Assembly (NCBI GenBank): GCA_023079485.1
Contig: CM041092.1
Location: 11,421,127-11,485,126 of the forward strand
Direction of reading: 5' to 3'
DNA length: 64,000 bases
DNA from: Archilochus colubris
Taxonomy: Eukaryota > Chordata > Aves > Apodiformes > Trochilidae
Shown: positions 30,501 to 42,500 of the stretch, one piece after another
How positions within the stretch are numbered: the first letter of the stretch is position 1
Layout of the letters: each line of letters begins with the position of its first letter
Notes under the pieces: model-generated
Database searches by the model: none
The model's input: the letters and a program-made list of their open reading frames with translations, nothing else
Told to the model about the DNA's origin: nothing
Made by a program: the position numbers and the translations under genes

Positions 30501-33500
30501 CTCTCATTTAAGAAATGCTTTTGGATGTACATAGCATCTAGTTCAGTTCCAGTTGAAAACACAAGGTTTTTAGAGTTCAAGCAGCAGCAAGGGCCAGATC
30601 ATGGGAAGAGAAGGTTGTCAAGTGCTTACCACCTGCCATTAGTGACAGGTCACTGTTGAGCTGACCTTCCCCTAGTTCTCTCACAGAAAATATTTACCAT
30701 GCACTGTCTCTTTTTATCAAACATGGGCTTCAGCTTATGAACAATTTGTGAATTCAGTGCATAAAAGTTTTGAGCTTAGGGCACTTTCAGAAACCCAATA
30801 TTGATGATTTACTCCAACTGTCTCAGTGAACTCAGCCTGGTTAACCACTCCCTGTTCTTTACAAAGGGCATAGTTCTCTGCTGTGAACACAAATACATGG
30901 TACAGTCTTATATCCATCACCATTTTGTCCCTGGAATGTGCTGACCTAGATCATTTTTGAGCAATGTACTTTCTTCTTTCAGATTCTGTAATGAGAACAG
31001 TCCATGTCCATTACCAATTTTTTGGTCTTCATGGGGTCCTTGGAATAAATGTAGCGTGAATTGTGGTGGAGGGATTCATTCAAGGCAAAGGTCCTGTGAA
31101 AATGGAAATACATGTCCAGGCTGTGCTGTGGTATGTATTGTTTATTGACATTGTAGAAGGTGCACCTATTGACAGCCAGCATCTGGGAACTTCATATTTA
31201 ACTCTTCTCCCCATCTTGGTTTTATTTCTCAAGCTAAAAGAAAATTGTATCCTCAGCTTTCATTGGAGATGATGCTGAAATGAAGTGAGAAGCAGAGAGG
31301 TGGCAGATTCCCAAAATCATAGAAGTTGGTGTGAGAGTGTGTCTGTCAGTGTGTACCTCCACATGTGTGTGCATACATGCAAGGGCAAGGACAGACTGGT
31401 GTACAGAGGACTTCTTTTGAGCTGCTGTAAGCTTAGATATCAAGTCCTGTACCTGAAAGCACTGTACATTTTTTTTAATACTGTCAAACTCCCAAGGATG
31501 ATCCTGTTGAGTCAAGGAGGCCCTACGTGTATCAGAAATTAATTTCACTGTCACACTTGAGTAAACAACAGGTCAAACACTTAGTTAACCCATCAGTGAG
31601 GCAAGGGCTACCCATTTTCTCTCTGTATTTTCCCTTTCCTATTCTGGCAGCTGTTTCATGCAGCTGTTTTAATTAGGTTTATGGAGAATTTTCTTTCAGT
31701 GTAAGCAGATTTGTTCTGGAACCTCCCATCTGTTCACAAGCTGTTTGGCTTAAGAATCATAAAGTCCTGAAGCTTTGCATTTCTTTCCCTTTGCCAGAAA
31801 AGAGTGGTTTATTTATTTGTTTTTTAAACAAGGTTGAAATGTTTGTAACTGGAATTCCTCCTGCTAGCGGCAAGAATTGTAAAGACCTCAAATCACTCCA
31901 TCCCCACCCAGCTAGCATGGTGTCTCTACTTAATGGATGCTCTATACCAAGGATGGTTCATAACCCTCACTAGAGAGTTCAAAAAGCCAACTAAACAGAA
32001 ATAGCTGTAAAAAGAGATAATCTAAACCCATCTTAAAAATAAAAAAATAAAGTTTTCAAGGAATGAACTCTACTGACATTTTGTCCTCATGGGGCTCCTC
32101 TAGGCTGACCTAAGAGCAGCATCTCAGGGTCACAGCAGAAAACTTGTTTGCTGTTATTAGTATTTATTGCCTGAATTATTCTCCTACCCATAATGTACCA
32201 AGCTTTTTCAGCCCCACAGGACTTCGAGTCAGCAAAGAAACACAGACCTGAGGGAGACATAAAAATAGCGAGCACAATTCACCCTTGAGGTCCACCTAAA
32301 GCTATGCACCACCACTGCCTCCATAGTCACCACAGTCTGTGCTGTGCTCAGCACTTTCTTGTCTATGTGAGGTCAGATAAGGTGGGTGGAAGCTCTCTGA
32401 GGTGCAGAGGGTAGCCTCTTACTTTCTCAGGTGTAAATAAACCTGTCAGTTAGGCTGCTGCTGTTTAATGAGTAAGGACGGAGTGGGATTATTTCTCTGC
32501 AGGAATATAAGACTTGCAACCCAGAGAGCTGCCCAGAGGTGCGCAGGAACACACCCTGGACCCCTTGGATGCCTGTGAACATCACCCAGAACGGTGCCCG
32601 CCAGGAGCAGCGCTTCCGCTACACGTGTCGTGCCCAGCTCTCTGATCCCCACGAGCTGCAGTTTGGGAGGAAGAAGACTGAGAGTCGTTTCTGCCCCAAT
32701 GATGGCTCAGCAGTCTGTGATACTGACAGTACGTTTTGCCAGCTCTAGGGCACCAAAGGGGGAGCCTAGATTTGGTGGTGGAAATGGGGTCCTCTCAGAA
32801 CAAGAAACTGATCTTGTCTGCATGAGTCTTGGCATGTAGGAGCAGTGTCAGTGCAGAATGGCAGGGATGGAGAGAGCTCCGTGACTCACAGTTGTGAGTT
32901 CTGCTTGTAGCAGTCTATAGATTTATTCTTGCTACTGCCAGGCTGCCCCAAAGAGAGCAGGCAAGTAGTGAGGGTTTAGAGAAGAAAAGAGCCATTCTAC
33001 AAGACAGTGTGTCTTCATGTTTCTTTCTCTCTGGAGACCCTCCTGTGTACTGCCTCTGGGGTTATTCACTTCACTGCTGCTGTAATGCAAGGCAGTGTCC
33101 TGAGGGCACAGCCTTGACTTCCATAATTTGCTGCCCAGAAAGGTCATTTATCAAGGTTGTCAGTAGGCTGAGTCAGTGTGTGTACAGATTTAATTTTGCA
33201 TCTAGCTTAGCTGGAACCCTGTGAAACAAAACTCTTGCTAGGTGCTTTCAACAGAAACTCTTCCCTAGAGCACTTAAATCCTGTTTTTTTATGCGTGACC
33301 TGAAGTCCTTTTTAGAAGCCCAACAACTGATCAATTGCTGAAGTCCTTTTTAGAAGCCCAACAACTGATCAATTTGTGATCATGTGGTGTCTTGTTTTCC
33401 TTAAAGCTCTTGTTGATGACCTCCTCAAGACTGGTAAGACCTCTGCACGGATTATCAATGGGGGCTGGTCCTTTTGGGGAGCCTGGTCTTCCTGTTCCAG

Positions 33501-36500
33501 GGACTGTGAGTTGGGTTTTAGGATCAGAAAGAGAACATGCACAAACCCTGAACCTAAAAATGGTGGCTTACCCTGCGTGGGGTCAGCGATGGAGTACCAA
33601 GACTGCAATCCACATCCCTGCCCAGGTAACCATGATCATCTTTCTGCATTAAATTCAGAGGTGTTCTTCCCCATCTTAACAATAGAGCCACACAAAAAAT
33701 CAGTATTTCCAAGCTGCTTTGTTTTACTTTTTTTTTTTTTTTAAATTATTATTTTTATTATGGGGGATATTTGCTTAATTTTAAAATAACCTATTGTAAT
33801 AACCCATGTATGTGATCTTTAGTGCTATGGCTTAACATTTCACCAGGCTCAGAGAGTAACACAGCCACATCCTCTAGAGGAATTAGTATCATGGCTTGTC
33901 TAGCAATTTTTTGCTTCAAGATTTGGTACTCCATCCAGTGGAGGGCATCATGGTGCATCTGCACCTTAATGAGGAGACAGGCTTAATGAATGTGGTTTAA
34001 TACTGTGTAGAGATGCTTGATGTGGTGGTTCTTCTTGTGAACACTTGTTTCTTCCCCCTCTCCTGCTTACGTATTGTTCTTGCGATGGGCATCTACTCTT
34101 GACATCAGTTACCATTTCCTGCACAGCCAGCAGGGAGTATTCTTGCCTGGTTTCCTGGTTTTCAAGTTTGTCCTCATGTTTATGTTGCACTCCTGGTCCA
34201 GAATAGTAATAATAGACCACTGACTACTGTATTCTCTCATTTATCCTTCTCCTTGCTCTGTAATAACTATCTAACCTAAATTTAAGTGATCTTACACAAA
34301 TTACCTTGCCTCTTTGCAGTTCTAGCAATTACCTACCTCTGGCAATATAGTTTGTGACCTACACTTGAAAATGTTACATTATAATAGTATTATTATGATT
34401 CTAAAATTCAATATGAAGATAAAATTCCAATGAAGATATGATCGGAATGTGCAGCAAGAGTGTAGCAAGAGTGTCAAATATTGCACTCTATGGCTATAAA
34501 AAGAAAATAATTCTGTCACTATAAAGGCAGCTATTAGTACTATTTTGGAAGCTCTCAGTGGCTTTTCACTAATGTCTGTGCCCTTCTTCTGTGCTGTTTT
34601 CTCCCTTCGGACACTATAATGTTTTACAGTCCATCCTGAGTGCATGATTACTATTTCTTTGTGTCTCCCTCCTTCCCTGCCTCACTCAATGTGTATACAA
34701 AAATCCTGGGTTTATCTTGCACCAAGTCATCAGGTTATTATCTTCTGCATTAATGGCATGTGGACCTTCAAGTTGGGCAGTCTAATAGCCTGACAAGGAA
34801 GGGTGTGGGAGGCAGGGATCTTAACTCCCTCCCTGTTATTAAGCTGTTGTGGGACTGTGTTCATATCATATAATCATAGAATGGTTTGGAAGGGACCTTT
34901 AAAGGTCATCTAGTCCATCTCCTGCGATGAGAAGGAATAATAGATAAAGCCTCTGAGTTTCTCTTTCCTGAATGTTGGAATTAGAGAACTTGTGGCCCAA
35001 ACAGAAAGGTGCCATATATGCTCTGCTTAGGTTGTGCAGCACTTTTTTCTCAAGTATATCTTCTGTTGCTGTAAGTGAAGCATCAGGAGACAATATAATA
35101 ATAATAACAGCATTATTTTATAAAAAGGAATAGGAATAGGAATAGGAATAGGAATAGGAATAGGAATAGGAATAGGAATAGGAATAGGAATAGGAATAGG
35201 AATAGGAATGGAATAGAGCAGAACAGTTCAGTGACTACCTTAAAGAACAGTTTCTGTTTTGGCACTTCACAGTGTAGAGTCTTTTTATGCACAGATTTCA
35301 TTCTTCATCTGCTGAGTGCAGCTCATTTGTACCCGCTCCTGATAGGAAGTTCTTGTCAGGTCCAAACGTCCTGGGATGCAAGAAACTGCTAGGTAGTCTG
35401 GGCAGGGTGGATCTGGAAGGTGAGATTCTGGGGATCTCCAGCTTTGTGACAGTGAGAGAAGTAACCAATAGCATCAACGTCTCTCTCTTTCCTTTTCAAT
35501 GTCCTTCAGTGAAAGGCTCATGGTCTTGCTGGACTCCTTGGTCTCACTGCTCAGCAACCTGTGGAGGTGGGCACTACCAGCGCACGCGGACTTGCACCAA
35601 CCCAGCTCCGTCTAGTGGAGAGGATATCTGCATTGGTCTGCACACTGAGGAGGCCCTTTGCAACACACATCCATGTGAAGGTAGCCAGTTCTCATCACTG
35701 CTCCAGTTGGCTTGGGTGGTGGGATCAAGGCACAATGCACAAAATGCTTAAAAAATAACGCAGAAACACCACCAGTTAGAAGCTTTTGTTTCTATTTGGT
35801 AAACCTCCGTTGAGCAAGATGTTGAGTTAAAATACATCACCTTTCTCTTTATTGGTTCACTATCCCATGCTCTGATATTCTCATGCCAAGCAGGCAGACT
35901 CTTGTTAACAGCTGATCCATTTAAAGCAATTGAAAAAGCAGGACTTTGGTTCTTCAGTCTGGAAGCTTACAAGACAAACAAAAGGAGTCATAAAGCATCA
36001 ATCTATACAGCTGCTGAAGGAAAAATATTTCCTTTTTCTTACCCAAGCAGTCAGATGAGCATGTGCTGCAACTCTGAGGACAGGGTTTAGATCTGTGCTG
36101 GTTCTGAACCACCTTTGTGTATTTCTGACCTAGTGCAAGCCAACTTCCTTCCCTTAGGAACCTTGGCAAAACTCTAAAACTGCTTTAACGTCTGGTGGCT
36201 GCTTGAGGTATCCCTGGGAGGCCACTTCAAAAGTTGGAGTTCCTGTTGAGACATTGTACCATCCAGCTCCTTGGATGTATCTAACCAAAGAACTGATACA
36301 GGAACTTTTAAGACAACTGCCGTGCACAGTGCTGCACCAAGGGCTGAATTAAGAAAACAACAACCTGACAAGTAGGGAATGATGTTATTTGTATTGAGAA
36401 AATGAAACCCACTAGAGGCCCCTGAAGCAAATGTATGAGAAAGGCCCAGGACAGGATCTAGACATTCTTCAGCATGGGAGAAGTTGGATATCTACAAGGG

Positions 36501-39500
36501 ATCCTTTTCCTTCTCGGTGATGTTTGTGTGTTTTGCTGCCCTTGTATTTCAGGTGGTTGGTCAGAGTGGTCAGAGTGGAGCCTGTGTAATGAAGAGGGCA
36601 TCCAGTACCGCAGCCGTTACTGCGAAGTGCACAGCCCAGATTCTTCTCAGTGTGTTGGAAACAGCACACAGTACCAAGATTGCCTGTATAATGAAATTCC
36701 TGGTATGTACAGTGTCATTAAGGAGGGAAAGGGTGGGCCGATTCAGGAGAGCAACTCATACCCCAACTGTCAAGCTAGGCTGAGATTTTCTTTACTATAA
36801 ACAGGGCTTAGATGCTTTTAGAAAAACAAGCAAGCTAGCAAAAGTGTTATAAACTTCCTTCTGGCAGACACAGGGTAACTGGCATTCCATTAAGGCAGCT
36901 TAGCTTTTCTTTAAAATATAAGTACCTGGATCTGTAATAAATAACTAGAATTGCTTCACCTAAGTTGAAACTTCTAACCTTCAGTGGTTTGACTCAGGCT
37001 CTGACAAATATCTCTGAATAATTGTTATATGGATATGGGCAACAGAATGTCCTTGAGTTTGGGTATTAAAATGAGTATCCCAAAAGAGCAAGGAAGTAGG
37101 TGAGGCAGATGGAAAACATTGGTCTGTGAAGCTGGGACAATAATCAAGGGTCTGACACAGCCATGATGGTCATCAACATCTCCTGCCCTGTGTTTTGTGG
37201 AAGTTGAGACTCAGAGGCAAACATTTGGTATGGGTCTAGACTGAGTAACCCCCTTTCATATCTTCTTTTCTGGATTACAGTGCCCTGACTTAAAAATCTG
37301 AGATCTCTAGGGAATGGTACTCTTCTTTGTCATGGTTTTCTCAGCTGTCTTCTTTCCTCTAAATTGAAGAAGCTAAGCAGTGATCAGGTAACAGTACTGA
37401 AATTGTCAGGTCTTTGCAGAGGTTTTGTTGCATGCGTTTCACACTCTGAGTTTATAATTCAATTTAGAGAGACTCTCAGCTTGCTGCAGAACACGTGAGC
37501 AGCTTCTCGTGTCTGGAGCACAGGGGGTTTAATTACTTAAAGAAGTAAAGTGATGGCAAAATGACAACTTTCTCCAATCTTCTCTTTGTTTAGTGATCCT
37601 GCCAGCCTCCAGCATTGATGAGAGCACGAACTGTGGAGGTATGGTACAAGTATATATTGTATTTTTATCTTAACCTGATGTCTTTTCTCCATGTGCAATA
37701 TCAACCAAACCATTAATCTGTACAGCTCATATCCCACTGATAGCCCTAATTCCACTGGAGTCTTGCTGTCTGAGTCAGACTGGAGGAATGTATCACATGT
37801 CCACTTGTCAGTTTCAAGATTTTTATTTATTTCAGGGTTTGGGTTGACCAATGAGGGTCATGAATTACCAAGGAACACATTGCTTGTCTCCTTTTACCCA
37901 CAAGGTAGATGGTTCAGGAGAAAGGAAGGGGTATTCCTCATTCTCCCACTATAAGCCTCCAGCTGTTGGAAGACAGATGTTATTAAAGATTTCACTGAAC
38001 AGGTTGTCTTAGGAAGATCCATTGCTGATGTAGGAGGAGACTGGAGTTCATTCTTTCCTCCAAGCACTTCCTTTCATTCATGTTCTCACCTCTTTCACAG
38101 AAGTTGTATCTCCTTTCTGCACATAGCTTGGAAAGATCTAGACATTAATGTCACTTTTCCACTGCCCTAGGAGCCTCTGTGATAAAAATGGAGACTGCAG
38201 AAAATAGAATTCCTTCAACATCTTAAAATTCCTTCAACATCACTATGTTGACTATGTCAACTCCTGCTAGCATCACATCCTTGCTTTCCTGAAATGTAGA
38301 TGGTCTGCAGACTGCCAAATTCACTTTTTTCTGTGGAGATCATGGAAAAAAAAGGGCATGCCACCTGTGGCACAGGAATGTGACCTCTCCATTTGTGACT
38401 GTGAGGTAGTCAGTGGAATTAAGCTTTCAGTGTAGCAGTTGGCTTTTTTGTCACTGCCCTCCCTCAGAGGGTGCAATTTATCTGCTTTGGTTCCAGGACT
38501 CCTTGCTATGTCTTGCACTCCAGTGTTGTGCACTGTATCCACTTTTCCTTCTTTTGCCAGCACCATTGCATTTACTGTTGCAATCTGCATTTTACCATAG
38601 CTAATATTATTTATTAGTGTTCTACAATATTTGGCAAAGAAACAAATCAATAGAAATTCTGTTGATGCATCCCAGAAAATCTGTATTTCCAAAAGTGATG
38701 AGCCAGAAAGCTTGCCCCCTGGGAACTCACATGGTGCAAACAAAACAGTTTGGTTTTTCCCTAAGATGCAGCTAAAAGCTACCTAAAAAATCAGACAGGT
38801 CATAACAAAAATGAGAGGGAAATAGAAGAGAGCTCTGTGTTTTCGAAAGGTTTTCTTACTGTAGTGAGCTGGTAAATGTAGCAGTGAAATGAAACATTCT
38901 GCAATATAAGCAAAGCAGGACAGAAGGAGACTGTGACAGTATGTCATGTGGCTTCACTGAGCATGGCTGCATATTCTGTGATTTAGCTCTCACGAGCAAT
39001 GTGAAGCAGGTGGAGGTTTTTAGAAAGGAAATGTCTTGAAGGAGTCATGTAGCATTTAGTAGGAAATTATCATCTTTCTGCTGGTTTTTGGAACATCACC
39101 CAAAACAAAATAGAAAGTGGTAATCTTGCAATAGAATTTTATAATATAGTTTAAAAAATAAATGTATCTTGTCAGTCTAATAAATTCTGTATGTTCCTTA
39201 CTGTAATTATGATTAAAGTGCACAGTTTTGCTGTAGAACTCTATTGCCTGTGTTCCTTTTAAACTCAGGAGAATATATTTTAACTAAAGATTAGAGGAGA
39301 GCAGCAGACTAATGGGCAGAATTCTCTATTTGAAAAGCCTATCAGTTAACATATAAGATGGCACCAAAAAAAATGCACACCGTGACTAGACTAAGAATGA
39401 GGTTCATTTAAAGCCACTCTCTGAGTAGTCCCTTCCCTTTCTCTGCATACAGTCAAGTCAACACAGCAGTCTGTCCAAATAAATTGGCTTTTTAAAGTAT

Positions 39501-42500
39501 TATGGGAATTTTATGGCTGCAGTTGCTGCTGACCAGTGTGGCTATTCCCTAGGAGAGTTGCCCTGGGGGGCTAGCAGTCAGTTTCCCCCCACCCCAAGGA
39601 CCAGGGCCCTGTTAACTTTGAAAGATGACAGAAGGAAGAAGGCAGAGGAAAGGCGGTGGCATTTGAAGTCATAATCACTGATTCTTTTCCTGGATTCTCC
39701 CCTACACCACATAACAAAAGATAACAGGGCCATAAAGTTTTGCACCTCAAGACTGCTTCTTGTTGCTTTATTAAGCTGGTGGCTGTAAAGGTCGCTACTG
39801 TTTGTTCTGTTGTCAGTGGAGATCTGTTGGTGGTTGGTTTTACCATGGTGTTTGACTCTCTGAGGTGAGGGAGGAATGAGGAGTTCTGTTTGACTTTGTC
39901 TTCCCCCCACCAGCTGAAGTTCTAAGTTTGGTACCTTGAAATGCGTGGGATGCACAACTACAGCTCCTTCCAGAGGTCAGGCTGTGCTTGAAGGGTGCTG
40001 CTGCAGCCCCACGTGGAGAGATCTCTGTAGGAGGCTTTTGTAGTCCAAGAGCTTTTCTGTTTGAAATATTTGCACTGTAGCTACCCAGCTGGCATCTGCC
40101 TGAAACCACTTTCCTATCTTTGCAGTTTGTGGAGAAAGCCAGCACAAAAGTGTTTTTCAAGCAGTTCTCCCCTTTTCTTTTTCCACTTTATCTTTACTGT
40201 TCCCCTGAGAACCCCTATTTCACTGCCAGCAGTACAGATGCACCTCAGAGGTAGTGCAGACATAGTGTAGGCAGTGTTGCCCCCTGAATAAGCAAGAATG
40301 CTGAGCACACTTGGATTACACAGGGGAGGAATGTGTACCCCTCCACCTCACACACAGTCCCATAGGCCTTTTGGGCAGCTGACAAAAATGGCTTTCACCT
40401 CCCTTCCTTTGCCTTCAGAGAAGCACTGAGCATTTTTATCCCTTTTATTTCCATGACACGCACATACTTTGGAATCCATTAATGTGGGCTGTTTGTATGG
40501 CTCATTTCTTCAGCTGTCAGCTTAACATACTGTTTAGTTTCAATATCAATAGAGGGGATAGAGGAGAGACAGGGAGGGAGCTTTGGGAAAACAATGCATG
40601 AACCTGTGAAACTGCACAAGGCCGAGCTGCAGTGGGGAGACCAATTTGCAGGAAGATTGTGTCTGTTTATGTTATAATGTAAGACTCTGGCTTCAACAGC
40701 TTATTAAAGTTGATCCTGAGATGTCAGAGCTTTGATTTGCACCTGTGGTCTTATTGAGAGGGGGCAAGAAGGCTCTGCTTTAAAAACAGCATCTCTTGTC
40801 ATTTCCCTTGCAGGTTTTAGTCTCATCCATCTGATTGCTACTGGGGTCTCCTGTTTCTTTGGCTCCAGCCTCTTAACATTTGTGATTTACGTGTACTGCC
40901 AGCGCTGCCAGAGGCAGTCCCAGGAGTCGACTGTTATCCACCCAACCACTCCCAACCATCTCCATTACAAGGGCAACACAACCCCCAAGAATGAGAAGTA
41001 CACCCCTATGGAGTTCAAGGTAGGGCATTTCATGAGAAATACCACAAAGAGCTTGATAATACCTGGACAAATTCTGTATTTCTTTCATGGTTGGAATTGG
41101 ATAGGTTTGTGTTTCTGTGCCTAGCTGTTGGCATTACTCGTGGGGCTGAAGGGGTATTTAGCCATACTGTCACAAAAGGGTTAAAAAGTCCCATTACTGC
41201 AATGAGACTTTGTTCTGTTTCACAGTCCTGATGAATGCCAGTCTGGCAAGTACATAGCAAGGTACTCCAGCCCATTCTGGCTATTGTATGTGCATACCTT
41301 GTCCCCTAAGAAATCAGTAAGGGCTCAGTTCAGTGCATTGTTAGTGTGTGGTAAGAGGAAACGGAGGGGAGGAAGAATAAAAATGGAAATTTCATTAGAT
41401 TAATAGCTAGGAAACTGCTTGTTGATAGAACGAGATTCTGGAAATGCTTTGGGAACTGCCAAATTGGATAGGATGAGAAAGCAGAGAGGGTTCTGCCCAC
41501 TCTGTCAGAAATGGACAGAATTTACCCCAGGCAGCCATGCAGAATTCAATGACAGCAGCAGGCTTGGGACCTGAATGAGTGACATGCTCTGTTGATATGT
41601 CTGCTTGCTAAAGAGGATACCACCCATTATCTGAGCAGCTAGGAATAAGACTGAAAAGAGACAATACACAGAGACAGTATTGAGCACATCAGTGTATTTG
41701 AGCATCAGTCTCCTGGTGAAGCATGGGATCAGAGAAGTCAGCAGTGGTATGGGTGAAAGGCCTTCATGTCACCACAGGAGGAACAGCCTGCCTAAGGTCA
41801 CTTGAACAGTGAGGAGCATTATTTGGGACATGAACACAAAACAGAAGGAAGCCCTGCAGCTGCTTGTTCCTCCGTATAGCTTTGTGCTGTTGACATTTTG
41901 ATTGTCTGTTTCTGCTGATCTGGCCCGGCTCCTGACTGAGACCCAACAATAAGATCAACGGTGGGACTGTTGCCATAGTGTAAACTCCCTGGGTGTTTGG
42001 GACTGTTTCTACGTAAGGATTTTATAATGCTGGGCACAGGATGATTCCTGATACATAGCCATGTTCTGCAATGTGAGTACACATCAGAACTAAGAGCTTG
42101 CATCAGATCATTTGAAAAAAAGACAATGTTGTCTTGGTGTTTTAAGGAAAAACAGTTTGAGCTGGAAAATAACAGACAAGTTTGACAACGAGCATGTGCT
42201 GAATTTCTTGTGTTGGGCATTGCAGCCCCTCAGAGGATCCCACTGCCTATAAATGCAGTCTCAAAAATACTTTTCCTAGCAGCATAAGGCAGCAGTTGTA
42301 TACAGTTTACTAAGGGTGCAGCATCATCATCATGCAAGTCAGCATGGATTTGCAGAAAGTAAATCATGTCAAGCAAATTGGATTCCTTTTTTGAATTAAA
42401 TAAATATTGATCTATATAGGAGGGAAGCAGCAAACATATCGGGATTTTCAGAGGCTTTTAACAAAATTTCACAGGATGTATTATTCCAGACATTCTGCAT

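Larger units (their letters stand above)
33626..35509 (+). other. SEMA5B: SEMA5B intron (1.9 kb)
   Basis: Between TSR5 and TSR6 exons. It carries a T run at about 33727-33743, an antisense CR1 tail at 34861-34930 and a long hexanucleotide microsatellite at 35127-35217. No coding segment was recognised. Confidence 0.9.

Noticed and set aside
35127..35217. Regular repeats considered as a CRISPR array
   Set aside because: There are no spacers; units are contiguous hexamers in a vertebrate intron.
35113..35301. Minus-strand frame with a Leu-Phe repeat resembling a membrane peptide
   Set aside because: A direct translation of the AGGAAT hexanucleotide array.
41780..41860. Possible antisense MIR (CCTAAGGTCACTTGAACAGTGAG)
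   Set aside because: Only about 20 bases agree by eye, insufficient compared with 55785-55925.
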